A DNA stretch of 64,000 bases, taken from contig JAUCBJ010007524.1 in the NCBI GenBank assembly GCA_032718475.1, positions 62,001 through 126,000 on the forward strand, written 5' to 3'. A program made the translations under genes and the position numbers. The notes below the pieces were generated by a model, which saw only the letters and a program-made list of their open reading frames with translations, made no database searches and was not told the origin of the DNA. Shown here one piece after another: positions 19,007-29,422 of this stretch (position 1 is its first letter; each line of letters starts with the position of its first letter). Source of the stretch: Nemertoderma westbladi. Its lineage: Eukaryota; Xenacoelomorpha; Nemertodermatida; Nemertodermatidae.

Positions 19007-21190
19007 GCTTTCACCGTCGTCGGTATAACATACTGGTGTTACCCTTCTCCTAGAAACGGGTTTCTCACTTACCTTGTTTTCCAATGTCTTCTCTCTGGAC
19101 TGCCTTAGGAGCTGTAATTTCACTTCTCCATCTAAGAATGACATGAGATCAGCCATGGTAGGGTCTCGTCGTTGTTGTTCCATCATATATAACACTTTCT
19201 TATCCCAGCGTGTACCTACTCCACCCTTCGGTAAAGCAGAAGCCACTGCTCTAATAACCATAGCACCCTGATACTCATGAGACTTACCTAGCCAATCTAA
19301 TTGTCTGCAGATCTCCTGAATTTCATCGGAAAACTCTATAATCCCGCTGCTAATAAACTTTCGGGGCGCTACCAACTTTGCATACAAATACCCAGCTATG
19401 TTATTCCTATTACCATACCTGATGTTTAATGTATCCCAAACTTGTCTTAATCCGTCTGGATGTCCAATAAACCTTAACGCCATTAACTTGGGAGATCCTT
19501 CCAAGCACTCGATGAGGTATCTAAGTTTTTCTCCATTAGATAGTACGGAGTTCTGTATGTTATCTTTGTAATATTCATTAAAAGGTAACCATTTCATCTC
19601 ATCTCCATTGAACTTAACGATCTCTCCCACCTTTACCGCTTGCCGGGCTTCGGTTCTAGCCATTTGACGCGTAAAACTTTCTTGGGCCATCGTGCTATTT
19701 AATATCGAGTTATCGGTATATAAATTCCTCGGATTATGATCAGTTCCATAGGGAATATCATTACAAACAGGTCTATAATTACCCTTAATAGGGTTCACTA
19801 TAGGAGTTTCTACTTCGCTAGCAGTATAGATGCGTGTAGGCTCCACACCTTGCGCATGAGATACTTCAGACCTAACGGGTTGACACATTGTTACAGAGGG
19901 TGGTGGTATACCCTTTTGGGTGTTTACTAATTTATCACGTTCAAGCGCGATACTTTGCTGCACTTCTTGCAACTCTAGCCTACTTTCCCTCACTGTTCCC
20001 TTTAAATGTTGGACAGTCCCTTCCAACTCTCGGACCTGTTGGGAGGAGCGTATCCGATTCTCCTCCATCTCTCCAAGGAGAATATCCATCCCCCGCCGTC
20101 TCTCGTCTACCCAATCAACCGCCGAAACGGGATCCGCCAACGTCGTAGCGGGCAGACAAGGGACAACGGGCGACAAATTCGGAATATTTCGCTCGGGGTC
20201 CAGGACCTGAACTGTCTCTCGGGCAGTTCTACGGGGCACAGGTAGCTTAGTGCTATGTAGAGGGAATTTATAGGTAGTCTCAGGGAGCACAGGTATGTCT
20301 ATCACTGAAGGGGTGATTTCAAGAACAGGCCTAATTATTTCAGGCTCATCTACTATAGTAGGGAGTCTTTCTATTTTAATTATTTGGTCTGTGGGCTCTG
20401 TACTACCTAAGTTGGTGTTATTTAGTTGCCTTCTAACAGCTGGAGGCAAATCAGGCAATTTCTGACGGTGGAATGTTCTTTTACGTCTACTTAGACGAGA
20501 TCTATTTCCCTTGCCTTCAGTATCGGTGGTATCACCTTCCTCAGATGATGTATATCCCTGTCGTTTGGGAGTAGATCGATTCATCATCTGCATATTACTA
20601 GCTGTTAACTGTTTATTTATGCAGTCTTGATTCTCCTGAATGTTTTCCAATTCTAATTGGGTGGTTTCTTCGGAAGCTCTCCGTTCTGCTTCGGCTACTG
20701 CCTCGACCGCTGCGACAGCCGCCTTTCTTTCTGCTTCGGCCGCTGCTGCTGCCACTTTTCTTTCGGCTTCTGCCTCTGCCTCTGCCGCTGCCACTTTTCT
20801 TTTGGCTTCTGCCTCTGCCGCTGCCACTGCCGCTTTTCTTTCTGCTTCTGCCGCTGCCACTGCTGCTGCCACTGCCGCTGTCTTTCTGTCTTCTATACGT
20901 TTTTTCTTGATTTGTTCTTCTTGGTCTCTAGCAATGCGGAGTTGTTCATCGAATTTAGCTTGGTTCGCCGCTAACCTATCCACATCAATTGCATCCAACA
21001 CACGCTGGGCTCCTTCACTATTAGGGTTAAGTCCCTCTAACCTTCTCCTCAATTCGTCATCACCTAAAAAACGTTGATAGTCTGACAGATAGATATCAAT
21101 GGCATCCCTCTTATGCGGTTTCTCTGCTGTCGCTTCACTCTCCGTTGTATCTAGTAGACTGTCTGACAGGTTCTGCTTTGCGTCAGACAT
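19004..21190 (-). CDS. gag: BEL/Pao retrotransposon Gag
   Basis: A 728-codon minus-strand ORF with ATG at 21188-21190. Residues 60-180 form a long charged coiled coil whose centre (about 100-170) is an Ala/Glu/Lys-rich repeat. A second heptad-rich stretch lies around 375-430. The C-terminal part contains the BEL/Pao Gag core: KFNGDEMKWLPFNEYYKDNI, LRYLIECLEGSPKLMALRFI and YGNRNNIAGYLYAKLVAPRKF. The latter resembles the capsid-like DUF1759 region. It ends at TAA 19004-19006; the nucleocapsid/protease ORF continues downstream in the same frame. Gag forms the cytoplasmic particle that packages element RNA. Apart from that stop the ORF is intact. Confidence 0.88.
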   Translation of the reverse strand: MSDAKQNLSDSLLDTTESEATAEKPHKRDAIDIYLSDYQRFLGDDELRRRLEGLNPNSEGAQRVLDAIDVDRLAANQAKFDEQLRIARDQEEQIKKKRIEDRKTAAVAAAVAAAEAERKAAVAAAEAEAKRKVAAAEAEAEAERKVAAAAAEAERKAAVAAVEAVAEAERRASEETTQLELENIQENQDCINKQLTASNMQMMNRSTPKRQGYTSSEEGDTTDTEGKGNRSRLSRRKRTFHRQKLPDLPPAVRRQLNNTNLGSTEPTDQIIKIERLPTIVDEPEIIRPVLEITPSVIDIPVLPETTYKFPLHSTKLPVPRRTARETVQVLDPERNIPNLSPVVPCLPATTLADPVSAVDWVDERRRGMDILLGEMEENRIRSSQQVRELEGTVQHLKGTVRESRLELQEVQQSIALERDKLVNTQKGIPPPSVTMCQPVRSEVSHAQGVEPTRIYTASEVETPIVNPIKGNYRPVCNDIPYGTDHNPRNLYTDNSILNSTMAQESFTRQMARTEARQAVKVGEIVKFNGDEMKWLPFNEYYKDNIQNSVLSNGEKLRYLIECLEGSPKLMALRFIGHPDGLRQVWDTLNIRYGNRNNIAGYLYAKLVAPRKFISSGIIEFSDEIQEICRQLDWLGKSHEYQGAMVIRAVASALPKGGVGTRWDKKVLYMMEQQRRDPTMADLMSFLDGEVKLQLLRQSREKTLENKVSEKPVSRRRVTPVCYTDDGES
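20680..20890 (-). repeat. Alanine/glutamate-coding minisatellite inside gag
   Basis: Plus strand shows repeats of GCTTCTGCCTCTGCCGCTGCC-like units of variable length, coding on the minus strand for AAAEAEAKRK-type heptads in Gag. Unit count likely varies between copies of the element. It stays in frame throughout. Confidence 0.75.
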
Positions 21191-22512
21191 GTTTGTGTGT
21201 ACAGTTGAATGTCTACTGCTGTATTACAGTCTGAGCAAGTCTAGTAACTCAGTATTAACTGATAGCCTAGTAATTAATTACCGGTACTGCTACTCAGTGT
21301 AGCGTGATATATATAATATATTAGAATACCGGTATACTTATAGTATATATAACTATATAAGTATTATTACAGACTAGGTTTATCACAGAATACCGGTATA
21401 ATTTTAGCACAAATATATATAAATATATAATAGGCCTATCGGAATACCGGTATACAGCTTACAGTTTGTAGGATATATAATTCTGAAATAGAATTAATTA
21501 CAAGTACCGGTATAATTTCAGCCTAGATTTATAGAAATAAAGATAATAGGCCTATCGTAAATACCGGTATATCAATTATTTTAAATAATTGAATTTCTGA
21601 ATTTTAGGGTTACTTGGTTACTTTACTTACCTTATTACCGTTATTTGGGCAGTAATCCAACTGATATTGAGACCTAATGGTTGTAAGGTAGGCCTACGAT
21701 TTATAAATCGTTAGATTTGATTTATAATATATATATACCCGTTTTAATGGGTTTTGTCAATGTTTGAAATAAATGTTATTATTTCTGGGGAGTAATCACT
21801 ACACAAAGCGGTGCGCTTTCAGTGAAGTGTTACGTACAGGACACTAAAACAAATAATACTAATTTACCTAAGTTACTTAATACTACAAATTACGTACAAT
21901 TTGGGTTGAGATTACAATCTCTAAATAAACACAAAATTTTACAAAAACACAAATACGAATTTTTAGGGTAATTTTACAAGAAGTCTACAAACCAGCCTAA
22001 CAAAGGGTTAGAAAACTGGTTATTACACGGACAGGGTACTACGGTATTTGAAATAATAAGTAGTAGTAAATACACTGCGTTGTCTAGATAGGAAAATACC
22101 ACCGCCTGACGACCTATAGCCGTATCGCTATAGGTTCTACGTTATATATCACGGAGTGTTCCTACCTAGAAGTTAATAGAGCTAATCGAATGTGCCTATC
22201 AACCACTTTACAACACAAATATAATGCCTACAATAATTACTTCGGAAAGTACTGTACACTAAACCCTAAATTAGGTACGAGTACTTGTATAACAGATAAT
22301 CAGTAGTTAAATATACTTGAACAGCTAAAAGAACCACGGCATCTGCTGGAGTGACCGATGCACAAAAATCACCAGTCTTTACCTACGCCGAGCAGCCCGT
22401 GTAGTACCGAGGTTAATTTAACTATAGCGGTATGTATAACAAACACAATTACTGTAGGAACAAACTTGGGGACTTGAATGTTGCGAATAATCGCATAAAC
22501 TCTGAATAATAA
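21191..22512. repeat. Intergenic upstream of gag with TACCGGTA dyad repeats
   Basis: Between about 21280 and 21570 the words AATACCGGTATA (five times) and AATAGGCCTATCG alternate at roughly 55-65-base steps, forming a diverged tandem repeat built on self-complementary cores. The rest is AT-rich without genes. The 5' LTR and primer-binding site of the BEL/Pao element should lie here; I could not define them. Confidence 0.45.
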
Positions 22513-22918
22513 ATATTACGCTACGCGTACAAACCACTCAAACAAAATACAGACCGAACACTGACAGACTACTATCAAGCCTAAACAAACTACGGTATAT
22601 GCAGACTCCGAAATGATTAGGGAGTATGCGCTCTAACCCAGTAGTGCGACTTATTCTTTAGTTGGGGGATTACCTTACAGCGTTCGCTGCCCCTACTGCC
22701 TAATCGTACTTAATCGGACAGATGATCTACACACGCGGCAATCCGTTCAGACCTAATAACAGCCAGACAACTATCCAGCCTACAAATTATTTAAATAAAA
22801 TTATACGCTACCCGTACAGACTTACACAAACAAAGTACAGACTAAACGATGGCAGACTACTCTCAAGCCTAAATAAACCACAGGACATGCAGACTCCGAA
22901 ATGATTAGGGAGTATGCA
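22513..22918. repeat. Two-copy direct repeat, about 280-bp period
   Basis: 22513-22640 and 22799-22918 are related: both start with TACGCTACSCGTACA, share GACAGACTACT or GGCAGACTACTCTCAAGCCTAAA and end in ATGCAGACTCCGAAATGATT then AGGGAGTATGC. Could be LTR-derived or a simple tandem duplication. Confidence 0.6.
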
Positions 22919-22930
22919 GTTGGGTATTCT

Positions 22931-23172
22931 CAGCGAGATTTCGCTGCACGTGCAACCAAATCTCGCTGCACAAATTAAAAATATCACTAACAAATCCCTT
23001 TCAAAATTTAAAATAAAAATATGCATATGATACAAAAACTATTGCAGTACAAAAATTACACCATCAGAAAGCCTGTAAAAAACTACGTTATTTGTATGTT
23101 GGACGTTTTGTTTGCATGTTGCGTTTTCGAATAAACACAACAAAAACAATTTACAGCGAGATTTCGCTGCAC
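22931..23172. repeat. 19-bp direct repeats around a palindromic word
   Basis: CAGCGAGATTTCGCTGCAC occurs at 22931-22949 and 23154-23172, and a partial inverted copy (AATCTCGCTGCACA) at about 22959. The core AGCGA..TCGCT is a dyad. The spacing of about 220 bases would suit a small insertion flanked by a target duplication, but the internal copy argues for a repeated motif. Confidence 0.35.
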
Positions 23173-24346
23173 AGTAGTTTTCGTAGGTAGGAATAATAGT
23201 GTAAAGGCGGCCTGGCTTTGAGGTAGCTCAACAACTGGGATGAGTGACAGGAAAGTCTATGAATTCATTTAGTTAGGCAGGCTGGTGCGGTGGCTGGGGG
23301 ATGGGAGGTGCATGCACAGTAGCACAGACAGAGCAGCAGAGACAGGCACAGGCCCAAGCCAGGCTAGCTAGCAACTGCCCAGTGTCCAGTAAGTAGGTAT
23401 TACTAATAACCAAATATTGACTTCTTGCTAACTCGGGCTTGCCCTGTGGATAATACAATAGTTCTGTAGTTGGGTTTGTGTGCCAGAGCCACAGTGTAAT
23501 TAATCTATGTAAAGGCCTCCTCCTGCCCTCCAGCTCTGTGGCCTGTGGCTGAGCCTGGGGTTTCCTTAACTTATACAGTACTGGTGACTGGTACCATAAC
23601 TGTATCAGTGTATGTATAGGAAGGAAGGATGGGCTGGCTCCCTAAATTAATTCTTGGACATGGACTAGTTGGCCTTTGGTCTCTATTAGTGGCGGTTTAT
23701 ATATCTACATCAATATAATCACATATTGCCTTTCGTAGATGGCCTTGCTTAAGTTGCTTCTTGCTTGGCTGGGCTGAATAGCAAAAAACCTCTGTAAAAA
23801 TATTTTTATGCGTGTGTGCCAGATTGATGCATAGTTGCGATGCGAATATTTGAACACAGTGATTGCAATATTAAATATTTTAGAGAAACGCTGAAATATA
23901 GTATTCTGTATCCCTTGAGATTCATGCAGAGTGTAGACAGACTTATTGACTGTTGTATATAAACCCAGTTGACGGTAGGTACAGTACTTATCACTTATTG
24001 TTTATTGATACATAGCCAGGGCAGTCTTTGCCAGTTGCAGTTACTGCGTGGTTCTGGTGGGCGTAGTCGTTCTGATGACACAGGTACCGAAAGAGGTGCT
24101 TACACAGATCCCGACAGAGGCTAAGAGCTGCCAATACAAGTGCCGACAGAGGTGCAGACACAGATCCGATGCCGACAAACACTTTGTGTTGAAAAGAGGG
24201 CCATTTGTGGGACAGTGTTTTTTCCCTCACTACCTTAAAATTGTGTATAGGCAGCCCTATTGTTATATTGGCAACACACAGCAGCGCAGCGAATAATAGT
24301 TTATTCATTAAATGGGCCACATTATTATTTGAAAATTGAAATATTA
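23173..24346. other. Intergenic, nothing recognised
   Basis: No supported gene in this stretch. It ends at the A|TC boundary where the first Helitron-like unit begins. Confidence 0.45.
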
Positions 24347-27300
24347 TCTATATATATAATTATCGATTGTCTGTCTGTGTGTTTGTCATCGGCTATACAA
24401 TCGAACCCATCTCGATGAAATCTCGCTTGCTATATCTCGTTAGAAAGGTCTCGCCCTAACTCGTTGCAACTTAATACTCAGAGCCGTCGAAAGTTCGCCC
24501 GTCTGCCGCTGGGCGATTTTCGTGATTTTCGGGCGAAATTTATCGAATTATTTCGGTTCTTCTATCGGTAATTAATGATTTAGAGGGCTAACATTTATCC
24601 CACCTGGTATAAAATTAACATGGGTAGATTCGCCGTGTCCCATTCTCACAAAGTTTTTATTTTATTCGAGTGTTTAATATAAATATGTATGATTATTTAT
24701 TGATTAAAAATCAAATAGTGTATAAATATGTCATATTCGCCAAGCACGATCGAATTGGCCTATTGGTATTGAATAGGGAAGGATTGTTTTCTGTATCATA
24801 GCAACGTTAAGGTAATTATTGAACTCGCAGCTAGCTGGCTGGGCACAGATAAGGAGCAAGCAGGCTGGAGTGTTGATTGGGGTGGGTTTGGGTTGTCTAT
24901 TGCGAATTGCTCAACAGTAATTCTGCTTTCTCAATCATTGGCTGCATGGAAAGAGAGGTTTATAACATTTTTGTTTTACTGTTATGAATATAAAAGTAAA
25001 ATAATTATTTCTGTAGGCCTATACTTACTGTATCATTATTTTATCTAATATTATACATCTAATCTCGATGAAATCTCGCTTACTATAGCTCGTTAGATAG
25101 GTCTCGCCCTAACTCGTTGCAACGTAAAACTCAGAGCCGTCTGAAGTTCCCCCGTCTGCCGCTAGAGGGCGAATTGTCCGATAGTGAAAACCTGATCTCA
25201 TTGGGTTGTTTTTAATGCTTTTGAGTTGAAACTCGGTAGCTATATACTGCAGCATAGGCTGTATATTTCCGCAGTCACTGAGTTGTCTACAGTTCCCCAG
25301 TCTACCGTTAGAGGGCTAAATGTCTGAGAGTTAACATCTTTTCCAACTGTGTTATTTACAATCCGTTTAGACTGAAACTTGGTAGGCATCTACTACAGCA
25401 TAGGCTGTATCTTTACTGAGTAGCAGAGTCGTCTACAATTCCCCGGTCTACCGCTAGAGGGCGAAATGTCTGAAAGTTAACATCTTCTCCAACTTTGTTA
25501 TTTTTAATGCTTTTGAGCTGAAACTTGGTAGCTATATACTGCAGCATAGGCTGTATCTTTACTGAGTAGCAGAGTCATCTACAATTCCCCGGTCTACTGC
25601 TAGATGGCGAAATGTCTGAAAGTTAACATCTTCTCCAACTTTGTTATTTTTAATGCTTTTGACCTGAAACTTGGTAGCTATATACTGCAGCATAGGCTGT
25701 ATATTTCCGGAGTCACTGAGTCGTCTACAATTCCCCAGTCTACCGCTAGAGGGCGAAATGTCTGAAAGTTAACATCTTCTCCAACTTTGTTATTTATAAT
25801 CCGTTTAGACTGAACTTGGTAGGCATCTACTACTGCATAGGCTATATCTTTAATGAGTCGCGCAGTGTTGTCTACAGTACCTGTGTCTACCGCTAGAGGG
25901 CGAAATGTATGAAAGTTAACATCTTCTCCAACTTTGTTATTTACAATTCTTTTAGACTGAAACTTGGTAGGCATCTACTATAGCATAGGCTATATCTTTG
26001 CGGAGTTGTAGAGTCGTCTACATTTCCCCAGTCTACCGCTAGAGGGCGAAATGTCTGAAAGTTAACATCTTCTCCAACTTTGTTATTTTTAATGCTTTTG
26101 AGCTGAAACTTGGTAGCTATATACTGCAGCATAGGCTGTATATTTCCGGAGTCACTGATTTGTCTAAAGTTCCCCAGTCTACCGTTAGAGGGCTAAATGT
26201 CTGAGAGTTAACATCTTCTCCAACTTTGTTATTTAAAATCCGTTTAGACTGAAACTTGGTAGGCATCTACTACAGCATAGGCTGAATCTTTACTGAGTCG
26301 CAGAGTCGTCTACAATTTCCCAGTCTACCGCTAGAGGGCGAAATGTCTGCAAGTTAACATCTTCTCCAACTTTGTTATTTATAATCCATTTAGACTGAAC
26401 TTGGTAGGCATCTACTACAGCATAGGCTATATCTTTACTGAGTCGCGCAGAGTTGTCTACAGTACCCGCGTCTGCCGCTAGAGGGCGAAATGTATGAAAG
26501 TTAACATCTTCTCCAACTTTGTTATTTACAATCCTTTTAGACTGAAACTTGGTAGGCATCTACTATAGCATAGGCTATATCTTTGCGAAGTAGTAGAGTC
26601 GTCTACAGTTCCACAGTCAGCCGCAAGAGGGCGAATTGTCTGATAGTGAAAACCTCATCCCATTTGGTTCTTTTTAATCCTTTTGAGCTGAAACTTGGCA
26701 GGTATCTACTACATCCTAGGCTCTATCGTTACGGAGTTGCAGAGTCCTATACACTTCCCCAGTCTACCGCTAGAGGGTGAAATGTCTGAAAGTTAACATC
26801 TTCTCCAACTTTGTTATTTACAAACGGTTTAGACTGAAACTTGGTAGGCATCTACTACAGCATAGGCTCTACCTTTACGGAGTCGCAGAGTTGTATAAAG
26901 TTCCCCTATCTGCCGCTAGAGGGCGAATTGTCTGATAGTGAACACCTCATCCCAATTGGTTCTTTTTAATCCCTTTGAGCTGAAACTTGGCAGGAATCTA
27001 CTACAGCATATTCTGTATCTTAATGATAGATAAGGGGAGACTGACCGTCAAGTAACCAAAATTGATAAATTGAGCAATATTTCGGCCACAGGCCTTTTAC
27101 TAGCTCGCTGATAGGTCTCGAGTAACAGAAACACAACCGGTATGTATGTACTGAAGGTACTCAATTTTGGTTACTTGACGGTCAGTCTCCCCTTATCTAT
27201 CATTATGATTTCAACAGTAACCCGGGCGCGACAACTCCTCTCAATATTCTGTATCTTTACGGAGTCCCAGAGTCGTCTACAGTTCTTCAGTCTACAGCTA

Positions 27301-27654
27301 GAAGTCTGAATGTGAACATCTACACCAATTTTGTTATTTACAATCTGTTTAAGCTGAAACTTGAAAGGCAGGCATTTTACTTCACCATAAACCCCATCTT
27401 TACCAAACTGCAGCGCCGTCTGCATTTCACCAGTCCGCAGGTAGAGGGTGGGTCTGAAAGTGATCATTTTCTGGAAATTTTGTTATTTACAATCTGCCTA
27501 AAGATGAAACTTGACAGTTATCTCTTATGGGGGTGGTGTTTTATTTAATGATGGTGTCTGTTCCGTATGCAGTTCACAAATCTCCCACACATATTCATAT
27601 ATCATCTGCACGTGCACTAGAAAGCTGTGGCCCGAAGGGCCACAGGCTTTCTAG
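24347..27654 (+). mobile_element. Helitron-like unit 1 (type A 5' end)
   Basis: Starts TCTATATATATAATTATCG directly after an A (24346), continues into a short GTCTGTCTGTGTG microsatellite, and ends in the 38-base palindrome 27617-27654, whose core GTGGCCCGAAGGGCCAC is at 27627-27643, followed by seven bases and CTAG. A 5' TC, a 3' hairpin just upstream of CTRR and insertion at A|T are the diagnostic ends of Helitrons, rolling-circle transposons. No Rep/helicase is encoded, so it would be non-autonomous. The 5' segment with CTCGATGAAATCTCGCTTRC is duplicated internally (about 24410-24510 and 25070-25160). The body, about 25140-27330, is tandem 146-147-bp monomers. It is interrupted by the insertion at 27021-27243. 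Confidence 0.7.
27021..27243. mobile_element. Small insertion with perfect 45-bp terminal inverted repeats
   Basis: 27021-27065 and 27161-27205 are perfect inverted repeats of 45 bases (outer TAATGATAGATAAGGGGAGA). A further 38 bases follow to 27243, and ATATTCTGTATCT is present on both sides (27008-27020, 27244-27256), matching a single copy in the equivalent monomers of other units. It is therefore a real insertion with a 13-base target duplication. On the minus strand the centre reads CTAGTAAAAGGCCTGTGGCC then GAAATATTG. This resembles a degenerate hammerhead-type core (CTGATGA-stem-GAAA), as found in Penelope-like element termini. The inverted-repeat form and long target duplication point to a retro-insertion remnant rather than a classical MITE. 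Confidence 0.6.
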
Positions 27655-29366
27655 TCTATATATATAAATATCATGTGTCTGTCTGTTTGTTTGTTTGTCT
27701 GTCCAAGCTATACGTTTCTACACACAAGCACCAGTCTGAGCTCGCGATACATCGAACGAAAGCTCTCGTCACGAGCACGTGCACTGTCGCTATCTCGAGT
27801 CTTATTTTACGCGTTTGTTTGCGTGAATGCAGATTTCGTGAATTTGGTACCGGTAGCGCAGTAGGCCTAGCAGTTCATTCTGTCACTCTACACGTTGTGT
27901 CTCGACTGAACTCTATGCAACTTTATAATGCGCATCTACGTGATGCTTTAGAAAGGTATCACCCTAACTCGTGGCAACGTAATACTCAGAGCCGTCTGAA
28001 GTTCCCCTGTCTGCCGCTAGAGGGCGAATTGTCCGATAGTGAAAACCTGATCTCATTTGGTTGTTTTAAATGCTTTTGAGCTGAAACTTGGTAGCTATCT
28101 ACTGCAGCATAGGCTGTATATTTCCGGAGTCACTGAGTTGTCTACAGTTCCCCAGTCTACCGCTAGAGGGCTAAATGTCTGAAAGTTAACATCTTCTACA
28201 ACTTTATTATTTACAATCCTTTTAGACTGAAACTTGGTTGGCATCTACTACAGCATAGACTATATCTTTGCAGAGTCGTAGAGTCGTCTACAGTTCCACA
28301 GTCAGCCGCTAGAGGGCGAATTGTCGGATAGTGAAAACCTCATCCCATTTGGTTGTTTTTAATCCTTTTGAGCTGAAACTTGGCAGGTATCTACTACAGC
28401 ATAGGCTGTATCTTTACGGAGTTGCAGAGTCCTATACAGTTCCCAGTCTACCGCTAGAGGGTGAAATGTCTGAAAGTTAATATATTCTCCAACTTTGTTA
28501 TTTACAATCGGTTTAGACTGAAACTTGGCAGGCATCTACTACAGCATAGACTATATCTTTGCAGAGTCGTAGAGTCGTCTTCAGTTCCACAGTCAGCCGC
28601 TAGAGGGCGAATTGTCGGATAGTGAAAACCTCATCCCATTTGGTTCTTTTTAATCCTTTTGAGCTGAAACTTGGCAGGTATCTACTACAGCATAGGCTGT
28701 ATCTTTACGGAGTTGCAGAGTCCTATACAGTTCCCCAGTCTACCGCTAGAGGGTGAAATGTCTGAAAGTTAACATATTCTCCAACTTTGTTATTTACAAT
28801 CCTTTTAGACTGAAACTTGGTAGGCATCTACTACAGTACAGCATAGACTATATCTTTGCATAGTCGTAGAGTCGTCTACAGTTCCACAGTCAGCCGCTAG
28901 AGGGCAATTTCTCAGTCTACCGCTAGAGGGTGAAATGTCTCAAGTGAAATCCTTCTCCCATTTCGTTGTTTCTAATGCTTTTTTGCTTATACTTGGGAAA
29001 AGCATGCTTGACCATAGGCTGTTTGTATGGGGAGGACGCTAACCAGTCTGCGGATTTCCAGTCTACTGCTAGGGTGCGAAATATCTGAATCTGAAAAGTA
29101 AAAACATTCTCACATTTATTTATTAAAAATGCTTTTACGCTGATAATTGTCAGAGGTCTACTGTACTACATCATAAGGCTGCATCTATGTGAAGGACGTT
29201 GACCAGTGTAGATATCTGAAAAGTAAAACAGCATCAGTCCTTTTGTTTGAGAGAACACTCTCAATCATATGAAGTTTTGTTAAGTCAATTAATTAATTAA
29301 TGTTTGGAATGGTGAATAGGCTTGTGGACTAGAAAGCCGTGGCCCGAAGGGCCACTGGCTTTCTAG
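27655..29366 (+). mobile_element. Helitron-like unit 2 (type B ends)
   Basis: Begins TCTATATATATAAATATC immediately after the CTAG of unit 1 with no intervening base. The 5' segment is of a second type: ATGTGTCTGTCTG, then TCCAAGCTATACG and a stretch ending in GTAGGCCTAGCAG. The 3' hairpin is at 29329-29366 (AGAAAGCCGTGGCCC arm) and is preceded by TGTTTGGAATGGTGAATAGG, a flank shared only with unit 7. Contains about nine monomers; the last are diverged. Confidence 0.68.
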
Positions 29367-29368
29367 TA

Positions 29369-29390
29369 TCTAATATATATAAATCTCGAT

Positions 29391-29422
<32 letters not shown>

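Noticed and set aside
20640-21077. Plus-strand Ser/Ala/Phe-rich ORFs opposite gag
   Set aside because: Antisense shadow of the Ala/Glu-coding minisatellite in Gag.
17042-24346. LTRs of the BEL/Pao element
   Set aside because: I compared the regions flanking both ORFs and found no convincing long direct repeat with TG...CA ends; the duplication at 22513-22918 has both copies on the same side of gag.
27617-27654. Rho-independent terminator
   Set aside because: The hairpin has no U-run and is repeated at nine unit ends as part of the transposon terminus in a eukaryote.
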